14,445 nucleotides of DNA from Nitrosopumilaceae archaeon. Lineage in GTDB: Archaea; Thermoproteota; Nitrososphaeria; Nitrososphaerales; Nitrosopumilaceae. The notes below the pieces were generated by a model. The model saw only the letters and a program-made list of their open reading frames with translations. It was not told the DNA's origin and searched no databases. Below are positions 6,022 through 13,131 of this stretch, in pieces (the first letter of the stretch is position 1; every line of letters begins with the position of its first letter). The stretch is from contig JAGWAW010000016.1 of assembly GCA_021296165.1 (NCBI GenBank), positions 1 through 14,445 of the forward strand, read 5' to 3'. Position numbers and translations under genes: made by a program.

Positions 6022-7776
6022 CTAGCCGAGCGAGGCCGGATACGTCCCCGCGGCGAAGATATGGTCCCCGTACACCTTGTACCAGCTCAGCTTTGGCTCT
6101 CCGACCTCCAAATTTGAGACTGGGTTGGGCCAGTAATACTCTATCCACCTGCCGTACACCGAGAGGCCCTCCTTTATGAGGTCGCCTATGTTTGCTCCCC
6201 GAGTATCCGAGAGGTAATCGATGTCGACACCCACTATATTGGAGTCGTACCCGTGCGCCACCACGGTGCCGTTCAGGTTTATGACGACGGTAAACAGCTC
6301 CTTGTCCCGGAAGGGTCCGCTGGACATCGAGTGGATGGCCGATATTGTGGACTCCGGATCTGCGGCAAACGACTCGGCGGCCACCTCCACCATGCTCTGG
6401 GCGGCTCTCAGCCTCTCCAGCTCCTGCTGCGTCAGATCCGGATAGAAGTCCGTCTGATATCGTGGATACGTGCCCACCGCGAACGTGTAGCCCCCGCTGT
6501 ACGTCACCAGCGTCCTCTGCAGCGTACTTGCGCCGGACTCGGGGTGCGTGCCCTCGTGATCCACCCAGTTGCCGTAGGGGGAACCCGATCTAAATACTTC
6601 ATCTAGCGTTATTCCGCCCCCGTACTCCAAGTAGCTTATGTGGATGCCAGCAACAAACTGGGCGTTACCGTGGGCCACCACAACGCCATCCCGGTCGGCC
6701 ACTATAGGGTACAGTTCCGCGTCGTGGAACAGCCGGTTGTCTTCGTCGTGTATGAGCGACGCGGCCCTCTCCGGATCCTGGCCAAACATCCGTATTGCCA
6801 TCTGCGTCATCGCTCGGGCCGCATCCTTGCGGCTGGCATCATGGTGCGACGGCGCGTCATCGCGGTCCGTGTCAGGATCCTCCGGGTACATCCCCACCGC
6901 AAACATATGGTCGCCGGATGTCTTGATCCAGGTCAGGCTCAACTCCCCATCGTCCGAGGCGGTGCGCGGATCCGGCCAGTAGTAGTCCACCCACCTGCCG
7001 TACGCCGAGATGTTCTCCTCAAATATATCCCCCAGGTTGGCGCCCAAGGTGTCCTCCAGAGTGTCTATGTCGGTGCCTGCTAGGCGGGGCTCGTCCCCGT
7101 GGGCAACGATGGTACCGTTGAGGTGCACGATTATGGCATACAGCTCCCCATCGCGGAACAGCGTGTCACCGGGATCGTGTATCATAGATACGGCTAGGCC
7201 TGAATCCCGCGAGAATGTACTTATGGCCTGCTCGACCATCGCCTTGGCCGTGTCCTGCCGTTCCCTGTCGCGCTCGGTCAGGTATATCCCCGTCCTGGAG
7301 TCTGCGTCATAATAGATGGCAGCTCCGAAGACGTGTCCCCACGCGGTCACGAGCCATGCTTTGATCGGCCCTTCGTAGCTCGAATCCGGATATGCCCCCG
7401 TGTATAGCACCCACCCGCCGTGTGACGAGCTGCTGGATTCGAACAGATCTCCCAGATCAGCGCCTTCCAGATCCGTCAGGCCGTGCACCGACGTCCCGAC
7501 CAGGCTGGACGCAGCGGCGTGCGCCAGAAAGGTGTCCCCGCCGTCCACCAAAAACGCATACACATTGCCGTCGCGGAACAGCATATTCTCCGGATCCTGC
7601 ATCATGGATATGGCCTCCTCACTGTCTGCCTCGAACGCCCGTATGGCCTCCGCCACCATGGCCTGCGCCACGTCCTGCCTGTTCTCCTCAAAGACGTTCA
7701 ACTCCACATCGTCTGCGTGCGCGGCCAGCGCCGGTAGTGCTAGCAGAACGGCCAGGGCGCATACAAGCCGAATCAT
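6022..7776 (-). CDS. Secreted protein of four tandem Cache-like sensor domains
   Basis: A 584-residue exported protein. Residues 1-21 form a Sec signal peptide (MIRLVC, hydrophobic core, AHA|DD cleavage). The rest is four diverged copies of one unit of about 125 residues: roughly 31-157, 170-298, 314-438 and 456-580. Each opens with an amphipathic helix (DTAKAMVEQAI, DAARAMTQMAI), then F-R/H-D-x-E-L-Y/F, NGTVVAHG-type turn, GANIGDL-type, YGRWVDYYWPDP-type, and closes G-D-H-x-F-A-x-G-x-Y. That order matches single Cache (sCache_2-like) ligand-binding domains of chemoreceptors and histidine kinases. No transmembrane helix, HAMP, kinase or other signalling part follows; the protein stops right after the fourth unit. 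Copies 2 and 4 are most alike; copy 3 lacks the YYWP core. It may bind small molecules outside the cell or hand them to a membrane partner. The TATA box at 7801-7809 gives a near-leaderless ATG 7776. Long intergenic DNA separates it from the divergent LVIVD gene. Confidence 0.85.
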   Translation of the reverse strand: MIRLVCALAVLLALPALAAHADDVELNVFEENRQDVAQAMVAEAIRAFEADSEEAISMMQDPENMLFRDGNVYAFLVDGGDTFLAHAAASSLVGTSVHGLTDLEGADLGDLFESSSSSHGGWVLYTGAYPDSSYEGPIKAWLVTAWGHVFGAAIYYDADSRTGIYLTERDRERQDTAKAMVEQAISTFSRDSGLAVSMIHDPGDTLFRDGELYAIIVHLNGTIVAHGDEPRLAGTDIDTLEDTLGANLGDIFEENISAYGRWVDYYWPDPRTASDDGELSLTWIKTSGDHMFAVGMYPEDPDTDRDDAPSHHDASRKDAARAMTQMAIRMFGQDPERAASLIHDEDNRLFHDAELYPIVADRDGVVVAHGNAQFVAGIHISYLEYGGGITLDEVFRSGSPYGNWVDHEGTHPESGASTLQRTLVTYSGGYTFAVGTYPRYQTDFYPDLTQQELERLRAAQSMVEVAAESFAADPESTISAIHSMSSGPFRDKELFTVVINLNGTVVAHGYDSNIVGVDIDYLSDTRGANIGDLIKEGLSVYGRWIEYYWPNPVSNLEVGEPKLSWYKVYGDHIFAAGTYPASLG

Positions 7777-7800
7777 AACAATACTCTACGCACCAAATCA

Positions 7801-7809
7801 TTAAAAATA
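7801..7809 (-). promoter_or_regulatory. TATA box of the Cache-repeat gene
   Basis: On the minus strand this reads TATTTTTAA, 25-33 nt upstream of ATG 7776, so the transcript should begin within a few bases of the start codon. There is no Shine-Dalgarno sequence, in keeping with a leaderless mRNA. Confidence 0.6.
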
Positions 7810-7841
7810 TTGTGAATGTCGGTCCCCCTGCAAGAACGGGC

Positions 7842-7862
7842 GGATCTAAATGAATCAGATCC
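7842..7862. repeat. 6-bp inverted repeat upstream of the Cache-repeat gene
   Basis: GGATCT (7842-7847) and AGATCC (7857-7862) flank a nine-base AT-rich spacer. It is about 33-60 nt upstream of the TATA box of the minus-strand gene, a place where an archaeal activator or repressor dimer could bind. The left part belongs to the GATCTAA element shared with 8335 and 8771. Confidence 0.4.
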
Positions 7863-8338
7863 TGGACCAAACCAGCCCGAAATGAGGGCCGTTTTGTAGT
7901 GGGCAGGATTTTGGACCGGTTTTTGGCAAAGTCCCACTCAAATTGTATGGATACGGGGACAAAATCCCGATGCGCCGCGGCAGCAGAGCGCGAGGCGGTC
8001 AGTTTGGCAGGCAATCTGGAAGATCCGTGCCCGGATGCCATTTGTGAAGATTGTACGGGCGCTGCCACGCTCGGGCGCCATTCCATTCGCGGTGATGGAG
8101 TTCTCCACCCTCGTGCAGGCATCCGTCGGCTGGATCTGTCGCTCATGGACACCCAATGGTAAAATTCCCCTGTTGCGGCCAAATACCCCCCAAGGCTGTT
8201 TGAATTATTCATCATCATTCACAAGTGAGACAGTGCCGATTGGGTGGATTTGTCCTGAACGAACCTCCAGCCGGCGCCACAGGCAAGCCAAGCGCCCCCT
8301 ATGACAGTATGTAGTCGACGGTCACCCGAGACCTGATC

Positions 8339-8346
8339 TAATTAAG
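8339..8346 (+). promoter_or_regulatory. Orphan TATA-like box
   Basis: TAATTAAG in GC-rich surroundings, with no gene behind it, predicts a plus-strand transcript starting near 8364-8370. That is the left arm of the inverted repeat at 8364-8417, an arrangement expected of a small structured RNA gene. There is no independent support. Confidence 0.3.
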
Positions 8347-8363
8347 AATCGCGCGGCCCCGCC

Positions 8364-8417
8364 CACGCCGGCCCGCCACGGCCAAGCGGATGCAGGGCCA
8401 TCGGACCGGCCGGCGTG
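8364..8417 (+). ncRNA. Possible structured small RNA (10-bp closing stem)
   Basis: CACGCCGGCC (8364-8373) is exactly complementary to GGCCGGCGTG (8408-8417). Inside the 34-nt loop GGCC (8380-8383) can pair with GGCC (8396-8399), giving a two-tier stem. It follows the orphan TATA-like box at the right distance. I cannot match it to a known RNA class: no C/D boxes, no tRNA T-loop, no RNase P or SRP core. High GC makes chance stems more likely, so this is tentative. It could also be a double-stranded protein-binding site. Confidence 0.3.
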
Positions 8418-8468
8418 CCCCAGGCCAGAGCGCCGGTCTGGTATGAATGGGGATTATATCGCGGGATC

Positions 8469-8480
8469 CGCACATGTGCG
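8469..8480. promoter_or_regulatory. 12-bp perfect palindrome, possible operator
   Basis: CGCACATGTGCG is a perfect 12-bp palindrome. ATTATAT at 8453-8459, just before it, could be a TATA box for a plus-strand transcript, in which case the palindrome would overlap the region between TATA box and start site, a typical repressor position. No gene follows within 300 nt, so the target is unclear. Confidence 0.35.
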
Positions 8481-8570
8481 CTTCCCCAGGGCTTCATAGC
8501 GCCTGACGTCTCGGAACGATTTCACTCTTGGCCGTCGCGCCGCGGAGTGGCCGCGTCCGAAACCGGTACA

Positions 8571-8594
8571 GTCTGGCCACATACACGGCCAGAC
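8571..8594. repeat. Perfect 8-bp hairpin
   Basis: GTCTGGCC (8571-8578) and GGCCAGAC (8587-8594) are exact complements around an eight-base loop. It lies 212 nt before the LVIVD gene start, upstream of that gene's TATA-like box, so it is probably not in its mRNA. Possible small-RNA element or terminator; no T-run follows. Confidence 0.4.
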
Positions 8595-8787
8595 GGCTTC
8601 CGGGTCATATTTCACGCCTTTCAAGGAGCATTCCTCCCCCGAGGTTCCCTTCAGGCGACCCGGCATTTGGATCTCGGCCTGCCGCGCGGTGTCGTGCGAC
8701 GGCTGTCGATTCATGCGATATGTTGTTGGTACGGTTATTCAACTGACATGGTGCCGTAGAATAGTTATGAGATCTGATTGATTCGGC

Positions 8788-8795
8788 GATATAAT
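8788..8795 (+). promoter_or_regulatory. TATA-like box at the LVIVD-repeat gene
   Basis: GATATAAT, flanked by A/T, is directly preceded by the GATCTGATTGATTC element (8771-8784). It is only 11-18 nt before ATG 8806, closer than the usual 25 nt. Transcription from it would begin near 8818, within the longest frame. Either another weak box upstream is used or translation begins later, for example at GTG 8848. Confidence 0.4.
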
Positions 8796-8805
8796 TCCCT
8801 ATGAA

Positions 8806-11490
8806 ATGTTAGAAATACTATTTACGTACGCCCGCCGATGCCATATTGTGATTTGGCACGCTCTGGCCGTATGTGTGGCTCTGGCGGCGGTGACGGTGGC
8901 GCATGCCGACATACAGGTGTCCCCTGTCGCGTCCGTGTCCCCGGTTGTGCTGACCGCCCATGTTGTAGTGGACGGCGTGCCCTTTGAGGCCAAGCCCCTC
9001 TACTACCCGCCCTATACGGCCGGCCCGGTATCGGGGATCGGCGTGTTCGGGACTGGAGGTGCGCACAATATCGTGTTGGCGGAGATAAACGGAACCGTAC
9101 GCAACACCGTATCCTCGGCGGGAGATCCCCTGGCCGTACTGCTGTACGGCGAGGTGACGCTGGACGACGACTGGACACCGAGCATTCCGGTGGTGTACGT
9201 ACCCGACGGCAATTCGCTGAAGGGGGAGCTGGGCGACGATGTCACCATCACGCTGACGTACGGCAGGACTGCCTACATGCTGGACGGTGTCAACGACATA
9301 GCCGCGATAGTGGTGGGGGGCCAGACGTTCGGCATAGCTGCGGGGGACGAGGCCATCCAGGTCATGGACATCACCGATCCGGAGCGCATGATGGCCATCA
9401 AGTCGCTGCCTCATGAGGGCCGGGACGTGGAGGCGATCCCCGATACCACATATGCCCTGGTGACCCACTCCGACGGCGTGCACGTGCTGGACATGTCCCG
9501 GCCATACCAGCCACGCATAGCATACACGATGACCGACGATGCCGGTGGGTACGAGAGGCTGGACGGCGCCAGCGACATAGAGACGGTAATCCTGTCGGGC
9601 CGCACGTTTGCGGTGATAACGGCATTCGACGATGACGGCATCCAGATAGTGGACGTTACCGATCCCGCCCATCCCGCGCCGGTCAGCAGCGTGGCCGACG
9701 ACTTGGAGGGATACGAGGCGCTGGACGGCGCCCGGGGAGTGGACGTGGTGGCGATATCCGGGCGCACATACGTGGTGGTGGCCTCGTACAACGAGGATGC
9801 CATCCAGATCATAGACTTGGTGAACCCTTACCTGCCCCTGCCGGTCAGCATCTTCGCCAACGATACGGATGCGGCCGTAAGACTGGACGGGGCCACCGAC
9901 GTGGAGGTCCTAATAGACGAGGAAGAGGTGTATGCCCTGGTGACCAGCTACAACGACGATGCCCTCCAGATAGTAAACATAACCACCCCGGCAGTTCCCA
10001 CAAAGATCCGCAGCATAGTGGACGACGAGGGACGCTTTGACGCCTTGGCGGGCGCCTCCGACATAGACGTGGTGACGGTGGCCAGAACCACGTACGGGCT
10101 GATATCCGCGTACGACGACGACGCAATACAGATCTTGGACCTGAGCAACCCGTCCCTGCCCCGAGCGGTGGGCAACACGCTGGAGGAAGAAGACGACCAC
10201 GAATTCTATCTGAATGGGGTAAGGGGCATGGAGACGGTGACCGTCCAAGACACCACGTACCTGCTGGCCGCAGCCCACGTCGGCGATGGGATCCAGGTCA
10301 TAGACCTGAGCAGGCCCGCCGCGCCGGTGCCGGCGGGCGACATCTCCCACCCCCGGGACACTGGAATCTCCCGGGAGGGATCCTGGGGTATGGACACCAT
10401 CGTGCTGGACGGCCGCACGTACGGCGTGGTGGCATCGTACCCCGACGATGCCATACAGGTAGTGGACCTGACCGACCCGCGGACTCCCCTGCCCGTCTCC
10501 AACGTCTTTGATGGGGCCGGCGAGTTGGAGGCGCTGGGCGGCGCCACTGACGTCGAGTTCATATCGGTAAACGGCCGCACGTACGGCGTGGTGGCCGCCT
10601 ACGACGACGATGCCGTGCAGATCATAAACCTGACAGATACTGCCGACCCCCAGTTCGTGCAGGAGATATTCGACGGTGAGGGCGGATTTGAGGCGCTGGG
10701 CGGCCCCGTGAACGTGGAGACGGCCGTCATATCGGGCCGCACGTACGGCGTGGTGGCCGCCTACGACGACGATGCTGTACAGATAATAGACCTGACAGAC
10801 CCCCGGTTCCCCCTCCCCACCAGCGACATACACCGGGGAGAGGTGTTCGTCGCCGACGAGGACATAGGCGAGGAGGACACGGTGAGGATCAATATCTTGG
10901 ACGGACCCCGGGGGCTGGCCGTCACAGACATACGGGACAGGACATACTGCCTGGTGGCCAGCCAGAACGATGATTCCCTGCTCATACTGGACGTGACCAG
11001 TCCGGCGCAGCCCTGGCCGGTCGCGATCATATATGACAACCTGAGGGGTGTCGAGGCGCTGAACGGCGCCTCCGACATAGAGATACTCAAGACGGAAGGT
11101 CGCGTATACGCGCTGGTGACCGGCAAGTGGGAGGACGGCGTCCAGATACTGGACATCACCGATCCGACGGATCCCGTGCCGGTGGCAGCCATATTCGACA
11201 ATACAGACGGGTACTTGGCGCTGCGCGGCGCCACCGACATAGAGGTGGCCCCCGTAGCCGACCGCATAATAGCAGCGGTGTCGGGGGCGTTAGACGACGC
11301 GGTGCAATTCATAGACGTGACCGACCCGACCAACCCCGCGCCGCTGCACGCAGTGTTCGACGGCTCGGGCGGGCACAGGGCGCTGGACGGCGCCGACAAC
11401 GTGGAGGTCTTCAGGACCAGTACTGGCACGCACCTGATGGTGACTAGCATTGTGGATGGAGCCATACAGATAATGGAGATTTCCCCCTGA
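8806..11490 (+). CDS. Secreted LVIVD-repeat beta-propeller protein (14 repeats)
   Basis: An 894-residue exported protein. Residues 1-34 act as signal peptide (Arg pair at 10-11, hydrophobic stretch 14-30, cleavage after AHA). Residues 35-155 are a beta-rich domain I do not recognise. From about 158 to the end there are 14 copies of a unit of about 47-60 residues with consensus LDGAxDVExxxxxGRTYxVVAxYDDDAxQIIDLTDPxxPxPV. This matches the LVIVD repeat, each probably one propeller blade. Fourteen would fit two seven-bladed propellers, an inference. An acidic run (DDD or similar) recurs in each blade, suggesting a strongly negative, perhaps calcium-binding face. Repeat 10 has an insertion (about 665-690, many Glu/Asp). 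No anchor or sorting signal is seen at the C-terminus, which ends inside the last blade. Repeats 8-10 are nearly identical in DNA, so the array grew recently. The start is uncertain: GTG 8848 would give a shorter signal peptide and suits the promoter better. Likely an extracellular or cell-surface binding protein. Confidence 0.88.
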   Translation: MLEILFTYARRCHIVIWHALAVCVALAAVTVAHADIQVSPVASVSPVVLTAHVVVDGVPFEAKPLYYPPYTAGPVSGIGVFGTGGAHNIVLAEINGTVRNTVSSAGDPLAVLLYGEVTLDDDWTPSIPVVYVPDGNSLKGELGDDVTITLTYGRTAYMLDGVNDIAAIVVGGQTFGIAAGDEAIQVMDITDPERMMAIKSLPHEGRDVEAIPDTTYALVTHSDGVHVLDMSRPYQPRIAYTMTDDAGGYERLDGASDIETVILSGRTFAVITAFDDDGIQIVDVTDPAHPAPVSSVADDLEGYEALDGARGVDVVAISGRTYVVVASYNEDAIQIIDLVNPYLPLPVSIFANDTDAAVRLDGATDVEVLIDEEEVYALVTSYNDDALQIVNITTPAVPTKIRSIVDDEGRFDALAGASDIDVVTVARTTYGLISAYDDDAIQILDLSNPSLPRAVGNTLEEEDDHEFYLNGVRGMETVTVQDTTYLLAAAHVGDGIQVIDLSRPAAPVPAGDISHPRDTGISREGSWGMDTIVLDGRTYGVVASYPDDAIQVVDLTDPRTPLPVSNVFDGAGELEALGGATDVEFISVNGRTYGVVAAYDDDAVQIINLTDTADPQFVQEIFDGEGGFEALGGPVNVETAVISGRTYGVVAAYDDDAVQIIDLTDPRFPLPTSDIHRGEVFVADEDIGEEDTVRINILDGPRGLAVTDIRDRTYCLVASQNDDSLLILDVTSPAQPWPVAIIYDNLRGVEALNGASDIEILKTEGRVYALVTGKWEDGVQILDITDPTDPVPVAAIFDNTDGYLALRGATDIEVAPVADRIIAAVSGALDDAVQFIDVTDPTNPAPLHAVFDGSGGHRALDGADNVEVFRTSTGTHLMVTSIVDGAIQIMEISP
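10411..10775 (+). repeat. 162-bp direct repeats inside the LVIVD gene
   Basis: A 23-nt string beginning GGCCGCACGTACGGCGTGG occurs at 10411, 10573 and 10735, exactly 162 nt (54 codons) apart. Between the second and third copies identity extends to 41 nt without a mismatch (10573-10613 and 10735-10775). This is far above the similarity of the other blades and points to recent tandem duplication or gene conversion, in frame. Such arrays can change copy number. Confidence 0.85.
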
Positions 11491-11608
11491 CGGGGACCCG
11501 CCCAACACCCTTCCGGCTCTAGCGGTCCGGCGAAGGCCAAATGATGGTTGCGCGGCTCAGGCCGAATCCCCGGCCAAGGTGTGATCTTTGCAGGGCCCAG
11601 GGCACGCC
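11491..11608. other. Convergent spacer between LVIVD and ctaB genes
   Basis: No gene is seen in these 118 bp. CCGG arms at 11513-11516 and 11527-11530, extended by CCTT (11509-11512) against AAGG (11533-11536) across a two-base bulge, can form a hairpin 19 nt after the LVIVD stop codon. There is no T-tract after it, so its role as terminator is uncertain. Confidence 0.4.
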
Positions 11609-12541
11609 CTACAGGGCCGTGTCCACCATTATGCCTATGAAGAGCACGGCCAGGTATGGGCTGGAGAACTTGAAGAGCGTCCAAGCTGCCCGCTCTGTGG
11701 GGCGGGCCACGACCCAGCCGGAGATGGCCACCATGAGCGCTCCAGACGCCAGGGCCGTCACCGCATATACCATGCCCGACGCCGGTGCGCCGCCCGCCGT
11801 CAGGAAGAGCGGGACTAGGCTGAAGGCGACCATCGCCAAGGTAGACGCGGCGATCACGCGCGCCGAGGTGCTCTCTGACCGGACGGCCGTCAGCATCGGC
11901 ACGTCCACCCTGTTGTAGTCATCCCTGTAGCGCATCGTCAGGGACCATATGTGCAGCGGAATCCAGACAAAGACCAGGCCTGCCAGCACCATGCCCATCG
12001 TCCAGAGGTCGGCGGTGGTCACGGCCACCCACCCCACCAAAGGAGGGGAGCCGCCGCACAGCCCGCCCAGTATTATGTTGAACTGGGAGCGCCTCTTGAG
12101 CAGATACGAGTACACTATGATATTATTGAACAGACCAAATCCGATGAATGCGGTCGCCAGCGCCCCCTGAATGGGTGTGGCTGTGTACGATATGCCCCAT
12201 GCCAGTACCAGAGACGCGGCGGCCAGCGCATACCCAAAGTTCCTGGCCTTGACTGGAGGGCTTATGCGCCCGGACGGCAGCGGCCTGGACTTGGTCCGCT
12301 CCATCTTGCCGTCTATGTCCCGGTCGTGGTAGTTGGTCAGGGTGTTGGCCGCCGCCGAGCCGGCCGCCACAGAGAATATGGCCAGCAGCCAAGTCGCCGC
12401 CGACACCTCTATCTGGTATATGTTGGAGGCGGCCACCAGCCCCCCGATCGCGGTGAAGACCAGCAGGTACCATATCTTGGGCTTGGTGAGCTCATAATAT
12501 ACGGCGAGCCGGGACCGGGCCATGTGCCTCTGCAACGTCAT
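11609..12541 (-). CDS. ctaB: Protoheme IX farnesyltransferase (heme o synthase)
   Basis: Integral membrane UbiA-family prenyltransferase that adds a farnesyl (or longer) chain to heme b to make heme o, the precursor of heme a for heme-copper terminal oxidases. The 310-residue frame shows about nine hydrophobic segments. The first Asp-rich motif is NYHDRDIDGKMERTKSRPLP (70-89), which binds the prenyl diphosphate through Mg2+. The second is RYRDDYNRVDVPML (204-217). PLHIW (195-199) is a version of the PHFW signature that separates CtaB from other UbiA enzymes, and GGSPPLVGW (163-171) also fits. ATG 12541 overlaps the stop of the upstream Lrp-type gene (ATGA), so the two are cotranscribed and probably translationally coupled. 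An in-frame ATG six codons on is an alternative start. It is consistent with an aerobic organism using an aa3- or ba3-type oxidase. Confidence 0.94.
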   Translation of the reverse strand: MTLQRHMARSRLAVYYELTKPKIWYLLVFTAIGGLVAASNIYQIEVSAATWLLAIFSVAAGSAAANTLTNYHDRDIDGKMERTKSRPLPSGRISPPVKARNFGYALAAASLVLAWGISYTATPIQGALATAFIGFGLFNNIIVYSYLLKRRSQFNIILGGLCGGSPPLVGWVAVTTADLWTMGMVLAGLVFVWIPLHIWSLTMRYRDDYNRVDVPMLTAVRSESTSARVIAASTLAMVAFSLVPLFLTAGGAPASGMVYAVTALASGALMVAISGWVVARPTERAAWTLFKFSSPYLAVLFIGIMVDTAL

Positions 12542-13020
12542 GGAATGGACCCCGTGGACATATATGGCATTGCCTTCTGCTGGGACTTCATCTCTATGAA
12601 CGACTCCGAGGAGAGCACCCCCTCTATCCGCCCTATCTTCTCGGAGACCATGCGGTGCATCGCGTCCAGCGAGGTGGTGTACGCGGTGACCAGTATGTCG
12701 AACCTGCCGGTTACCTCGGCAACCTCGTAGACCCCATCTATGTCGAAGAGTTCCTGTATGATGCTGTTACGCTTCTTGGTGTCCATCTTTATGCCCGCCA
12801 GCACCTTCACCTCGTACCCCAGGGCGGCGTTGTTCACCTCGATGGTGAAGCGGCGTATGAGCCCCCTGTCCACCAGGCGCCGTATTCTAGAGTAGGCGAC
12901 GGAGGGGTTGACGCTGATCTTGCGGGCCAGCTTCGGCACCGATATGGAGGAGTCTTGGGCCAGCTCCGATAGTATGAGCGTGTCTATGTCGTCTATTCCA
13001 GCCAATGCTGAGTCGCTCAT
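12538..13020 (-). CDS. Lrp/AsnC-family transcriptional regulator
   Basis: A 160-residue DNA-binding protein of the feast/famine family. The N-terminal winged helix-turn-helix spans about 8-60 (IDDIDTLILSELAQDSSISV, then PKLARKISVNPSVAYSRIRRLVDRG, the second being the recognition helix region). The C-terminal RAM ligand-binding/oligomerisation domain spans about 70-145, with its hallmark VAEVTGRFDILV (100-111). Family members bind DNA as dimers or octamers and respond to amino acids or other small molecules. The stop overlaps the ctaB start by 4 nt, so it is the first gene of a two-gene operon and may regulate its own operon and heme o supply; that target is inference. The TATA box is only about 13 nt upstream of ATG 13020, so translation may in fact begin at TTG 13005 (MAGIDDIDTL), which would be leaderless. 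Confidence 0.93.
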   Translation of the reverse strand: MSDSALAGIDDIDTLILSELAQDSSISVPKLARKISVNPSVAYSRIRRLVDRGLIRRFTIEVNNAALGYEVKVLAGIKMDTKKRNSIIQELFDIDGVYEVAEVTGRFDILVTAYTTSLDAMHRMVSEKIGRIEGVLSSESFIEMKSQQKAMPYMSTGSIP

Positions 13021-13028
13021 CTATTTTG

Positions 13029-13036
13029 TATATATT
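13029..13036 (-). promoter_or_regulatory. TATA box of the lrp-ctaB operon
   Basis: The minus strand reads AAAAATATATACAAAATAG just before ATG 13020. The box is centred near 13033, predicting a start near 13005-13008, inside the longest frame and next to an in-frame TTG at 13005. There is no Shine-Dalgarno motif. Confidence 0.5.
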
Positions 13037-13093
13037 TTTGGCGGATCCGCGGCGCAAAGCCAAAGTTATGGCGGTGCGACATCACCTAGGCTC

Positions 13094-13106
13094 AGATCTT
13101 AGATCT
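13094..13106. promoter_or_regulatory. Tandem AGATCT palindromes
   Basis: AGATCT occurs twice (13094-13099 and 13101-13106) separated by one T, about 60 nt upstream of the lrp TATA box and 26 nt beyond the asd stop codon. Two adjoining 6-bp palindromes are a plausible binding site for a dimeric regulator such as the Lrp protein encoded next to it. Chance cannot be excluded. Confidence 0.3.
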
Positions 13107-13131
13107 TGACAATCCCAAGAATCGTCAAAGA

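Larger units (their letters stand above)
7777..8805. other. 1,029-bp gene-free divergent intergenic region, rich in inverted repeats
   Basis: No reading frame here has a convincing start signal, composition or known family, although short frames exist on both strands (for example 8035-8304 plus and 7938-8156 minus). What it does hold is structure: a 6-bp inverted repeat (7842-7862), a 10-bp inverted repeat behind a TATA-like box (8339-8417), a 12-bp palindrome (8469-8480), an 8-bp hairpin (8571-8594), and three related GATCTAA/GATCTGA elements at 7843, 8335 and 8771. In a genome where neighbouring genes are separated by 6-280 bp this is unusually long. It may contain one or more small RNAs or an eroded gene, in addition to the promoters of the two flanking secreted-protein genes. 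Confidence 0.6.

Noticed and set aside
7688..8218. Minus-strand frame of 176 codons overlapping the 5' end of the Cache-repeat gene
   Set aside because: It overlaps the signal peptide coding and promoter region of that gene, lacks start signals, and its composition changes along its length; no recognisable domain.
8035..8304. Plus-strand frame of 89 codons (and the opposing minus frame 7938-8156) in the long intergenic region
   Set aside because: No Shine-Dalgarno or TATA box at the right place, no family recognised, and both strands are open over the same stretch. Kept only as a possible gene remnant.
8415..8759. Plus-strand frame of 114 codons before the LVIVD gene
   Set aside because: It spans the palindrome and the hairpin, has Arg/Pro/Cys/Trp-rich composition and no start signal.
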